Shown piece by piece: positions 33,260-46,200 of a stretch of 64,000 bases of DNA (the first letter of the stretch is position 1; each line of letters begins with the position of its first letter). This stretch comes from Apoderus coryli. Lineage: Eukaryota > Arthropoda > Insecta > Coleoptera > Attelabidae. The position numbers and the translations under genes were made by a program. The stretch is taken from contig OU452198.1 in NCBI GenBank assembly GCA_911728435.2, positions 37,539,902-37,603,901 of the forward strand, in the 5' to 3' direction. The notes below the pieces were generated by a model. That model saw only the letters and a list, made by a program, of their open reading frames with translations. It was not told where the DNA came from and did not search any database.

Positions 33260-34455
33260 TTTATTCAGAATAAATTTGGTATCAACACCAACCAATTTAT
33301 GTAACTAGCAGTGATAACCAAATATGTTTATTTTTCTGAGGTAAATGGTAAATAATTGGAGGTTAGATTCACTAGGGTGTACAGTGTTGCCAACTACATG
33401 GTTGCCCATTCTACCAGATTATAAAACCTAAAATACCAGAATATTACTAGATTTTTCCAAATAAAATGCATTAAATATTTTTTTTGAAAAAAAACGCCTC
33501 TCAGTAATCACAGTAAAGAAAGAGTGGAAAAAATACTTCAAAGAAATTATTAGTACAAAAAGAAATCATCATAAAATCCCAAAAAACGATTCGTCCTAAA
33601 TTTAAAATCAATGGTATTTTGACATTCGCTATATCATAGAACCCTCAATAATTACAAAAAATCAACTAGGAATTCTAAATTTAAATCAAAAATCTATATT
33701 TTCACGATCACTATCATAGCCTATTCTATAGTAAGAATATTCTTTGGGAAAATATAATCTTTACATTTGTCAAGCCTTTTCACCGTACCAACTGAACGTA
33801 TAGCACCTTGCTGCTCATTTTACTAAAAACAAAAAAAAATCGGACGATAGGTATTTTAAAAACAAAAAAATATAGTACGATATTTTTTTGTTTCTAACAA
33901 TATTTAAAGTACTAAAAATCCTTTCCACATCTGCAGTGGAAAATGGTAATACACGAATTCTTAATGCAAACTCGCATTCTTAAAATATTCCGGTGAATTC
34001 TAAATCTGTCAAAAAATCCGCACTTTCATATTTTATTTGTCCGGTAAAAATTCCGCTAAGTTGGCAAGACTGGTGGGTGGTGGAGTAATGACAGTGTTCC
34101 CAATTCGGGTGTAATTACACCGTTTTGGGATATTTTGAGGTCACTGTGTGTAATTTTCTAACAACAAATTATTTGGGATAATTTGGTATAATTTGGCTGA
34201 CTCTGTTTTTAGTGATTTCAATTGTCAAATTTTTTGCTTCTTCTTTTTTTTTGGGATATGACATGACATGACCACAGAATAACCAACAATTATTCTGTGA
34301 CATGACCGCCAGTCTGCGTGCCGTCTGTTACCACTCTTCTTGTTGTAGTATGGCCTCCAACCTGCTACTGGCTCTACTATAGAGGCGAAATTTCGGCTGT
34401 ATTCAGCATTAGTTACTTTTCATCTAAATCTTTTTAATTAGCAATTGGCAACAAT
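33260..34455. other. spacer upstream of mRpL34, no gene seen
   Basis: AT-rich, no exon or RNA recognised. A short inverted repeat (tgacatgaccacagaataa / ttattctgtgacatga) lies at 34265-34306. The mRpL34 promoter should be just right of 33259, but no clear motif was picked out. Confidence 0.45.
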
Positions 34456-34458
34456 GTT

Positions 34459-35175
34459 GTGTGTAAAGTCAAAGAATAAAAAGTGACAGGAAGGACTATA
34501 CTAGCAAGAAATGCTGATCAGAATGGATGTTGCATATGGCGGACCAGTATATCCGGTTTCACAGTGGCGCAGGTCCATAAAATATTAATAATAAGCAATG
34601 ACAAATATTTCTTGAATTCATTACTATTTTATACAAAATGTTTTCAATCTGATGTAAGTAGGGAAAAGGGTAAATAATAAACAAATAAAATAAAACATCA
34701 CTGTCTGTTTTATTTACAAAGCAAATATTTCTAATTTTAACGTGTTCTACGCCAATGACCAAGTCATATTTTGAATGTTAACCTTGAAATGTCATTGACA
34801 AAATATTACTTTTTATTTACAAATTTTAGGGATATATTACAAAACCTCTTGATTAAAATTACTTACTAGTGAAACGTAACGCCAGAATTTGTATTTTTAG
34901 GTGTCCGGGAACAACCACAGGCTGCACAACTAACCATGTTTATTATTGTCTTTAAATAGCACTATTTTAAATATTTACACTAATGATATAAATACACAAT
35001 TCACTAACTAAAGCATTCAAAACTGCAAAAAAGTGTAAAACACAACTTTGTTAACGAACAACCAAAACAATGAATCTAAAAGTGGATGTCCAACATGGCC
35101 GTTTCCGGCAGAAATTTTATTTATCACAAGCAGCGCAAAGGTTCTTCCTGTCATTTTTTATTCAAAGTGTAAAGT
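34459..35175. mobile_element. possible MITE with about 25-bp inverted ends
   Basis: aaagaataaaaagtgacagg near 34470 is mirrored by the complement of cctgtcattttttattcaaa near 35147-35166. The interior has no coding capacity. Target duplications are not clear. Confidence 0.4.
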
Positions 35176-35847
35176 GGTGTAATTTGTTGCTCATTCAGGG
35201 ATATTTTCGGTCTCAAGTGTTGGGAACACTGAGTAATGAGTAATGTAATTTTCATTTAAGGTGGTAGATCTAGAATCGGTTTTAGAAAATCGATTCTTTG
35301 CGCTAAAAAAAACAATGCAAGGTGAAGCAAAAGTCAGTTTATTGAGCGTGCTGTTCCAGGTACACTCAACCATTGTCTTTATAAAGACAATGACTCAACT
35401 CATAGAGAAAGAATGAATATAAGAGTTATTGAAAAATATTAAAAACACGGTACAGTATTTCCAGCTCAACTACTTCATCACAAAATTTCTAGGGCTGTTA
35501 AAAACATCCTCCTTATCCAGGGTAGCCGTTAATAGAGATGTTATATTTAAAGAAAATTCTATAAGGGATGGCTTTATTTTTACCTTTATTTAATTGTCAT
35601 ATACGGATGCTTAGATGTCAAAATAAGGTTGACTTTAATACTGCAACACCTTATTTGCAAGTGCAACAATATCTCTCTATTTAGTCACCTGCAAACATTG
35701 TACCCTTATTTACTATTTTTCAATAACTTTTATATTTTATAACTTTCTGTATATCTCAACAGTTATTGGTGAGCGATACTCAAAAAATGTCAACAGTTGG
35801 ACATATTATAGAGAAACATATCGCTCAATTGAGAGGTAAAAAGATGG

Positions 35848-36820
35848 GGTAAACATGCAGTATAGTTGTACTAAATTATGGTCTGACCGCGCCGCTGCGG
35901 AGTCAGACGAGTTCAGATTGTAATCGAAGTGTGGTGTTGCCAGGTTTAAAACACACATATTATGTTGAAACGGTTAAATATTTGGCGCTTAATTTTTGAC
36001 CGTGAAATGTAAATGCTACTCTAGGTTATACACCTATTTGTTATATTTATGTGGATTAGTTCGATAGCAGTAATCGTTAGGTAATCATTGCAGGAGGTTG
36101 GGGGTAAAATGCTGAGTATCGAAGGTTAGGTAGCAGGCAGGGATGTGCTGTAAGGGTGTAATAGTAATTATCAGGAAGAGTTAGTAAAGGAGGGTGGGTG
36201 TAGAAAGCTGGATTGAGATGAGATGTAGTAGGCAGATAGTTGTTATATTAGTTCTATAGCAGTCATTATTAGGACAACACATCCCTGCCTGCTACCTAAC
36301 CTTCCATACTCAGCATTTTACCCTTAACCTCCTGCAATGATTACCTAACGATGACTGCTATCGAACTAATCCACACAAATAGTGCAGGAGGTTGAGGGTA
36401 AAATGCTGAGTATGGAAGGTTAGGTAGCAGGCAGGGATGTGTTGTCCTAATAATGACTGCTATCGAACTAATATAACAACTACGTGCCTACTACATTTCA
36501 TTTCAATCCTGCTTTCTACACTCACCCTCCTTTACTAACTCTTCCTGATCATCACTATTACACCCTTACAACACACCCCTGCCTGCTACCTAACCTTCCA
36601 TACTCAGCATTTCACCCCCAGCAATGATATAAAAATTACATCCACTGTATAAATTTATAATATCATAAAATTGTATTATTCATTCTATCAGTCGATGTAG
36701 TGAATAGATACCAACCTGGCAACATCGTTAGAGTAGTGACACTTTTTCACATAAAATTCGTCTGACTGCGCAGCGGCGCGGTCAGACCATAATTTAGTAC
36801 AACTATACTACATGTTTACC
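35848..36820. mobile_element. foldback DNA transposon with 8-bp target duplication and internal inverted modules
   Basis: The ends are GGTAAACATG...CATGTTTACC, flanked by AAAGATGG at 35840-35847 and 36821-36828. TIRs match for about 64 bp, including ctaaattatggtctgaccgc. Inside, a module of about 90-110 bp containing aatgctgagtat and aggttaggtagcaggcaggg occurs four times in alternating orientation: about 36057-36147 (+), 36264-36372 (-), 36383-36475 (+), 36545-36618 (-). A second module (agttagtaaaggagggtg) is also mirrored. There is no ORF. An 8-bp duplication fits hAT, P, Merlin or similar groups; the TIR alone does not decide. Confidence 0.8.
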
Positions 36821-37216
36821 AAAGATGGAAAATAGGGCGCGGCAATTTTGATGTTCTACTAGAGGGGAGCCTCAAAAAGTACTACACCGTTTTGAGCGAT
36901 ATAATCCTCTATATTATATATAATATGTCCTTGGAGCGTCACCTGATACCTCATTTATATATATCAAATTTGTAAAAAGAACGTCCGTTGGAGACAAATG
37001 AGTGAAAATTGCTGATAGTAGACAGTTATGACAACTATATCGACAGATGACAGCTGTTTATAAGATCAAACCAAAACAAAATCTCAGTGGTATTTGTATT
37101 TTTGTTTCATAGGTATCGAAAATTGTGGTGCACAAATTAGACTTTTAAGTACAAAGAAGATGCAATAACATATTATTTTAATTACTTTAAATCGGGCTTA
37201 TATCTTATACGTGAAA

Positions 37217-40200
37217 ATGGGGCTCTTAATTTTAGAGGAACAGGTAATGCCCTTGTGTTTGAGGTTATATATTCGTTTATTCAGCCTTTTTACTATTTAC
37301 AGCCAAAGATCGTGCAGGCGGTGTTTGCTGGAGATGCAGATAAGTTTAAAGAGTTGTTGGAAAACAACAATTATTATATGGGTAACTGGTAACATAAAGG
37401 TTACGTGCTTTGAATATTATATTAACTTTGTAATTTATTTCAGACAAAGAAAAAAGAACACTTTTACATGCTGCAGCATTTAAAGGGGACGCCCAAATCG
37501 CATCAATTTTGTTAGAAAATAGTGTTGACGTTAACGCCAAAGACAAGCAATGGTATACACCGCTACATAGGGCGTGTGCAGTAGGTTCCGAAGAGGTTGT
37601 AACAGTTTTGTTAAATTACAATGCAGATGTTAATGTTAGGGACAGAATGTGGCAAACTCCGTTACACGTGGCAGCTGCTAACGATGCTTATAGTTGTGTG
37701 GAACAATTGTTGAATTATGTGCCTAATCCTAATGTTACGGATAGATCAGGTATAGATTTCCACCGTTCATAATATCATCAATCAATAATTATATATTGAC
37801 ACGAAAGAAGGATAATCTGCATCAAGATGTATGATTTTTAAGATACCCAATGTATTAGAAGTAAAAGAAATAGCGAGAATTTGTAAAATTATTAATGTTT
37901 ATTTCGTCGGTTTGCACTTTTCGAAGCTAACTTGTTATTTAAGCTAAATTTGCCTCTTGTGGATTAATCGGATATAAGTAGGTAAATCTCGTTATGTTAG
38001 GTAATGTTGCTTGATATCCTCAAGACATACATATAATTAGAGATTCGTTTAACTACATACTATGATTGAAACACATAATTTATTGTATAAGATCAACAAA
38101 AGAAAATCGTCTAACAGCTTTTGAATACTCACTATTAGGAATTGTACTTGCTGCTGGTTCATACATGTTTTTGTAAGCTGTAAAGGTGATTCCCCGCCGT
38201 TGATAATGATAATTCCTTAAAACTTGTGTTCTAATTTCCGTTATGACAGAATTCCCGATACAAAGGGTTTTACCTACATCTAGCAGAAACTACCTAGAGG
38301 AATTCTCAATCATGCCCGAATCAAAACCTGCCACTCTGTTTGATTCTTACTTTTTGTACTCTATTGCATAGGTAGGATTGGCACAACTCTGTATGCTTCG
38401 AGCTTTTGTAATAGCAGATCATATCTTAAAGTATCATAGGCCCTGGATAGATCAAAACACATTCCATTGACTAATTAGATTTCTTCTAGGAATTTATATA
38501 CATTTTGTATAAAAATGTTGCACTCTGCGTGGATATGCCTTTAATATATCCATGCTGTGTATCATTAGGTAAATTATACTTACTCATACTCATCTTTGGA
38601 CCATAAGAGATTCGAATATTTTCGAAATTTCCGGTAGCAAGTTTACAGGTCTATAATTAATAATGTAATCGTCATCACCTTTTTTGAAAATAGGTTTAAC
38701 TGTCGCTATTTTTAATTTCTCAGGGCAAATTCCATATTTAAATTGCACTATTTCCTTACGGATTTTAATTTTAAGAAGAAGTAACATAAATATTAAATTA
38801 CAAAATATACATCCAAACGAGATCAAGTTAACAAAAGAGATTTAATTTTAAATTAGGTTATAATTGCAATTTGTATGTTTGGTGAGTAACTTAAGATATT
38901 TACAAATATATATTTTCTTTTAGGTAGAACCGCCTTACACCATGCCGCTTATAATGGTCATACTTTTGTAGCACAGTTGCTTATCTCAAAAGGCTGTATT
39001 GTAAATGCATGTGATAAAAAAGACTGCAGGTTAGTAACCTATTGTAATAATAATTTAAATTATGAATCTATCTGTTTGCTTAGTTTAATTATTATTAACT
39101 TAATAACATAAACAATAAAAAAGAAAGTTATATATCCGTGAGATAGCTTTTATTATATATTTTTTCTATCATTACTTTATGTATTTTCATAATTATGAAA
39201 AAGATTACACACAACATGATTAATATCTTATTGTAAATATACTTTAAATACGTGGGACGAACATTAATTATCTTTTTGAGTGTTTAATAATAACTAAATA
39301 TTTTTATTTACAATGATTTTTAAGAAATATTCATTTCTTTCATTTCATATATGTAATGTTTTAATTTCTTTATTGTGATAATTGAGAACCCTATAATTCC
39401 GACAGTACGCAAGGGGTTTTATTTTTTTATATAATCTCCATTTAGCTCGATACATTTAGTCCAACGTGTTTCTGAATTTGTTATTTCTTCTAAATAATAA
39501 GATTTCTAAGGCCCTTAAAATAAGCGCTTGTTTCAAGGATGACCTCTTCATTCGACCCCAATCTCCTACCAGGCACATATCAAAAAATTTTAAATTAGTG
39601 ATAATATGATGCTTAAATATATGATGTGTCCCTTTGATGAATTTTTTGATTTGTCATTCTTATTTTTTCTATAAATAGAGATTATTTCCGTTAATATTAG
39701 TTAAATGGCACAAATGCGGTCTCAATCAGGGCCGCGCCAAGCATGCAAACCCATTACTCTTCTAAGGAAGTCAAACAAAAATTAGAATATCTTGTTCACA
39801 GATGATTTTATTACTTTTACTAAAAAGGTGGACTGTATTTTGATCTGTTCTCCTATAATGTGTCGTCCTCAATATCATCCCGTGGCGCGCCCGCCCCTAT
39901 TGTTTAAAATCCTCAACGTGCACAGCTCACCGCTGATGATCTCAAGTGTTATAGGACGATCCGAGATGTCACCGACTGTTACCTTTTGCAGGAGGTTGGT
40001 TTTTTGGTGCGAGATTAACGGCATGAATTTAAACGTCTCGAAGTGTTTTTGTATCAATTTTACTCGTTCTAGAAATCTTATTTTTCATGATTAGGTCATG
40101 GGTCAATCGGCTCTGGAGTTCAGGGCCATGGTTAGGGACCTGGGAGTTTATTTGAAGAACTTGAGCTTCAGTCATCGCATCCAGCGTTCTGTATCGCGTT

Positions 40201-43200
40201 CCTTGCAACTGTTGGGCTTCGCCAGGCGTTGCTCGGCAGACTTTAGCAGTGTGAACACATTTAAATTGTTATACACATCGCTTGTCAGACCTCATCTCGT
40301 GTACGCATCTACGGTTTGGAGTCTCCTCTATACCTGTCATGTGACTCATATCGAGAGGATTTAGCGCTGATGGAGGAGATGGGATTGACGACGTTGGGAG
40401 TGCGTAGGAGGAGGAGAGACGTTACCATTTTTTACAAAATTATTAATAATATCATTCGTTCATCTATCTTGCTCCACATATTGGACTCCATGTTCGTCCT
40501 AGAGCTGTTAGGGTGACTAATGTGTTTCACGAGGTATATTACCGCACAAATTACTCCACGAGTAGTTTTATTCCTAGGGCATGTCGTTTGGCCAATGAAT
40601 GTTCAGAGCTGTAACTGGTCTTTTTCTCCCCGATTAATGAGTTCCTGGGCCACTTGATGCGTGCCTCCCGAGAGGGCGACTTTTCTTAATAGATTTTCAC
40701 AACTGGTGTGCGATTACTATTGAGCATTGGTTTGGGCTTTTGACATTGTAATGTTGTACTTATAATTAGTTTAGTTGGATGTTTAAGTGTTTGTCACGTC
40801 TGTTTTGTGTTATCTTCGTATTGTAATAATGGACTTTGTAAATAAATAAATACCTGCTACTAGGAGAGACAAGGAGGTGAGGGTCTATTCTTTTAGATAG
40901 GTACTTTGAGGAATCAGGTTGACTGCTAGATGCTTTACCCAGTGCCCAGTCTTGTATCTTGAAAATAGCGAGTGTTCAGTTAAGTGGCGAGGGGCGGATG
41001 GGAGAAGATAAATCGGGCAGGCCCGAAGTTCAAGTAGGCTCATCCGCCCTGTATGTGGCCTACAAATATAAGCTTTGGTACAAATATCAAAATACAACTT
41101 TCCAACAAATGAGAATGGGCGGAAATTCACTACTATAGTTGCAACAGTTTTCCCAAATATGTCCGAGATGGATGGATTTTCTGACGGGCGAATGATAATG
41201 ATGTTTAGACTAAAAAAAATCGACAAACAGAAGTGATTTTTTTCGTAAAACAACAAAAGTATATTAATGGTGCCCCTTGAACCCTATTTTCAAATTTTCT
41301 ATAACAAGGGGTGCCAAAAACCTTGGTAGCACCCGGGCGCTCTTAGCCCTGGTCGCAATATACATATGTGATGATACACCAATATTTTCCAGGAGGTCTT
41401 TCTACCTCGTTTTAAAAAGAATAGAAAAGTATTTTATTAATTTTACTAGCAAAACTTATTCAGGTTATGTTTATAAAATTCCTACCTTATTTTGTCACGA
41501 AACCCTGAAAACTATCAAGTTTTATTGATTGTAATTTTGTTTCAGACCATTACATTGTGCCGTCCAAATGGGACACATAGATACCATAGAATTACTTCTA
41601 CGTTGCGGAGCTGACATTGATGCAAAAGATAGAAATCAATATACACCGTTACATGTGGCCGCTTCGACTGGTAGGGTTAAATTGTGTTTTCAATAATAGA
41701 ATTAAAATTCCTCCTTAGTTTTTGAAATAATATTTTAATAATATGCCTCTTAGAAAGGTTTACATTGAAGGGTATTTATTGAATTTTCACTTAACAGCAT
41801 TCGCGAAAATTTAAATAACAATGTTACTTGCGTGTGATATCACGTTATTAGAGATTTCAAAGGTTATAGAAAAACGTCAAAAACCAACATTTTGAGCGGA
41901 TTCTGTTCTGTGTTTTCAGGCAATGACACGGTATGCCGCCTTCTTCTTTCCAATTGTGCTGACGTGAGTGTTCAAAATGCTTTCGGTAATACACCTCTAC
42001 ATGTCGCATGCTTCAATGGCCATCCCAGTATTTATCAGAATTTAGTGTCAGCTGGAGCAGATCTTGAAGCCGTCAATTACAGGTATGAAGTAACAGAAAA
42101 CAAACCTTTAATTGTCTTATTAATGCATTGATTCTTCCTAGTAAATGAAGAGGCGGGGGAGTTCTTGTTTATTGTATTTTTAGGCAAATAATGTATACCA
42201 TTAGCCTCAATGCGTCTGAAGCTTTGTGATATTTTAACAGAGCGAAAGTTACTTCTGTCACCTTCCAAATTTTGTGACATTTTGCTGTCTTATGAACCGG
42301 TTAAGGAGACGATATCAAAAAGACGCTCCGGAAAAAAGTCGCAAATTAATCAACTATATCTTGAGGCTGGGAATAAGTTGCATCCTGATAAGACAGCACA
42401 GTCGGAACTCTCGATGTACGGCTTCTAGAGTGAAAATACGATCAAAATCGTTTTCGTACACTCACAATACCCCGCTGCAAAATTGATACTGATTAGGTTT
42501 AAGAAAGGAGCTTTGAGCTTGAGACCTCGGGAGTTACCTAGTCTATTCGGCAACACTCTCAGCTATCACTACAATTTGTGTTTCTCGATGTAAAATTATT
42601 TTTAGAGGTCAAACAGCATTGCATATAGCAGCCGCGAGTATAGATGGTGCAGACTGTTTGGTACTTCTTCTAGAAAGTGACGTTGACATTAATAGGAAAG
42701 GCGCTGACGGTAGAACTGCGTTACATTTAACAACTTTACATGGTAGATTTACGCGGAGTAAAATGCTTATTGACAAAGGTAATAATTTTGGTAGATTATT
42801 TATTTAGTTTCATAATAATTGTTCGGGAAATGTATCTTTGTTGTGTAAAATACTAAAATGTAAATATGTTTACACTCCCCCCTGTAGATTTAACACACAT
42901 TGTATTTGAAATTTCATCATCATCAATCATTGTTTTCGTGTTTAATTTTTGTAAAATATTTGAAATATAGGAATTGGTTTGTTTTTATTTATAAAAAATC
43001 GGTTGCCCGAAAACTTTCAACAAACAACAAAGATACACTGTTTATAGTAAAACTCACTCTACAGTATGTCCACAGATGCGGTTAACAAAAGGACAAATGG
43101 ACCAAAAATTGAAAGATACGAAAAAAAGTTATTCTTGATAAACATGTTTGCTTGTCGAAAAAATAAGAACTATCATGAAAAAAATTGTTTTTATTGAACA

Positions 43201-46200
43201 GGGCGTCTCAAAAAGGCATAAATATAAAATTAAACAAGAGCAGTCATATTTTGGTGTCATAGCGTAAAATGATAAATAGAAAAAATGCTCCAAATTTAAT
43301 CCTGAGTCTGATTCCAGAGTTACAGAAGAATATTTAAATTTATGAAAAAAATTTTTCTGGCATATACGTTTCGAAAGTTGCTGTTCACAAATTGGTGAAA
43401 AAATTTGAAAGAACTTTTGATATTAAAAAAGAAAAGAAACAATATAATGAGGACGATGCCAGTACAGTTTTGATATTGAAATCAGTAAACGAAAATCCAT
43501 TGCTTTCTTTAAGAAACAGGGCTAAGAATTTAGAGGTGATGGGAAAATCTACCATTCAAAAAGTTTTAAAAGAAAATAAAATTTATCCTTGCAAGCCTCA
43601 TTTCAACCAAACTTTGTGGGGTCGAAGCAAAAAGGCTAGATTTTTGTTTGTGGGTTGGAAATCAGATTTTAAACGGAAATAGAAATTTTCACAAGCTTAT
43701 AATATTTTCAATTTTCATTTTAATTTGTTTAATTTTATGTTTATGCCTTTTTGACACGCCCTGTTTAATAAAAATAATTTTTTTCATATTAGTTCTTATT
43801 TTTTCGACAAGACAACTTTTTTTTAGACACTGATACTACAACAACAATAAGGTACCTAATGTAAAGGCAATAATTAAGTAAAAAAGAATATTTAAATTTG
43901 TGAAAAAAATTTTTTTTTTCATCCATTTAAATATTCTTCTGTAACTTCTGGAATCAGGGTCAGGATTAAATTTGGAGCATTTTTTCTATTTATCATTTTA
44001 CGCTAAGACACCAAAACATGACTGTTCTTGTTTAATTTTATATTTATGCCTTTTTGAGACGCCCTGTTTAATAAAAATAATTTTTTTCATGGTAGTTCTT
44101 ATTTTTTCAACAAGCAAACATTTTTATCAAGAATAACTTTTTTTCGTATCTTTCAATTTTTGGTCCATTTGTCCTCTTGTTAACCGCATCTGTGGACATA
44201 CTGTATATAGTGAAAAACTCTTTACAGTGCAATTTTTTCAAGACTTAGAATATTTTAGTGAAATGTAATGTAAAAACCCCTACATATAGTGAATTCTTTT
44301 GAAAATGTTCTTACGCGTTCATAACGCCTAATGGTAGGCAATACATCAGGTAGATTTCTGTGAGACACCTGGGGAATTCCTAACCTTTTATAGTCGAGGC
44401 CTAGTAAATCGCAAATTTAAACTCAGTTGGTTTTTGTTTAAGAATCAAGTAAGATGTGTGTGTTTATGTTTAGCTGAGAAAAAAGTTTTGGAGGAAGTTT
44501 ATAAAGGCTGCAAAAAATTGATGTTGCTGCAAAATTCGGTGCATAGTCCAATTTCGGTCGACATTTTGCTCTATCACTAAAATATATGGCCTGCGTAACG
44601 AAACAGAATTTTATTAATTGTTATTATAATTGCATTGTTTTTTTTACAGTTTTATCTTTTCTTGGGATGTAATGCAATTTAAATCTAGATAAATATTTAT
44701 AAAAAATGTACCTGAAGAAGGCGAGTAAGCCGAAACGTTGTACACGACAATTAAAAAAAAACATTTTATAGAAAATTTTCCATTTCATAAAGAACTTTAT
44801 ATCCCAAGAAAAAACTGCAAAAAAGATTGTGACAAGGTTCAAGAGAAATACAAGATCAAAATGTATTGTTTTTATTATTTCCAATGAACCTAAACCTAAC
44901 AAACTAATCTAATCAAAAATTTACAAATAAAAAATATTGCAAGAGTTGGGATTTGAACCCACTACCTTCGGCTTGCGACCCCCGCACTTTACCACTGACG
45001 CCATCGTCGCTTTTACAAATAAATTCTATAAGAGATATAAATATCAACTACCTAACTGGTGAAACTTTAAACGCAATTTTCTCGGGAACTATGTAAGCTA
45101 TTGCGGTAAGCATTATAAAAAGGACTTTCACTCGACCCCTACTACTCCTATTTAAGAATTTGGGGGTTGTGTCCACCACTATTACAGGGTTAAAGCGATT
45201 TCAACCAAAATCTAATGGGGTCATGCTAGGAATCCCGCAAATTCATATGCCAAAATGTAGTTCAATTCACATACACACAGATAGACTTTCATCTGGAAAT
45301 GGTCTTAATCATCTCAGGTGACTTCAATGCACAATATTTTCCCTATGGGTCAGGAAAGTAATTACATTCTAGTTAAGGAATATTCCAATAGTTTCTTGTC
45401 TTGTGTCTTGTTTAGTGACATTATTTGATATCGAAAACCGTCGACTTTAAACATCACCTATCTCTGACCTCATAATGTGAGAGAAGGAGGACTTTTTGAT
45501 TTTAAATGTTGAAACATGGACACGTGATTTTCATACACAGTGGCAAATATTGCAGTTGGTAGCATCAGTTAAGAGCTAATAATAATACTGTACTACTGTA
45601 CTGTACTATTTATTACACTATTATTTATATATGTCACAACAGTGATAACTATCGACTGTTGACTGTCCTAGCTGTGTGTGTGTCTCCTTCTTTATATACA
45701 TCATTTCGTGTTCCACATCAAACGCCACTATTCTGCACGTTTCTATTCTCTTCCATTTTATTCTATGCGCGGTCTACTACACAACCAGCTCGAGTATAAC
45801 TAGACGCCTAGCGGTGTTGCCAACAGGTGTACATTTTCTCTCTAAGCATTGGGGACATTTTTATATTCGTCACAATACTTACATATTTTATCTCACCTTC
45901 ATTGTAAAATTTCAGGTGCTCAAGTAGATTGTTCAGACAAAAATGGTTGTACCCCGCTTCATATAGCGGCTCAATCCGGTCATGATATTTTGATCACTAG
46001 TTTATTGAATGTGGGTGCCGATCCTGCTAAAAAAGGGTAAATATTAAAGGTCATTCGTATATAAAATTAATCAACTATACAAATTAGTAATATAATGTGA
46101 GATAGAGAAAGCGATATCTGTTCGAGTGGGCAACATGCCTAGGGAAATAAAGTTCAAAACGACGGCCTCACAAGTAAAAATCAACATATATATATACACG

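Noticed and set aside
35380..35401. Perfect palindrome cattgtctttataaagacaa+tg at about 35372-35393
   Set aside because: A lone 22-bp palindrome without flanking structure or repeats is expected by chance in AT-rich DNA.
40885..41256. Minus-strand 123-codon ORF as a host gene
   Set aside because: No similarity, no splice context, and it lies between a LINE fragment and an ankyrin exon; most likely repeat-derived.
44939..45010. Functional tRNA gene
   Set aside because: A and B boxes are present but the acceptor and anticodon stems do not pair well; kept only as a tRNA-like sequence.
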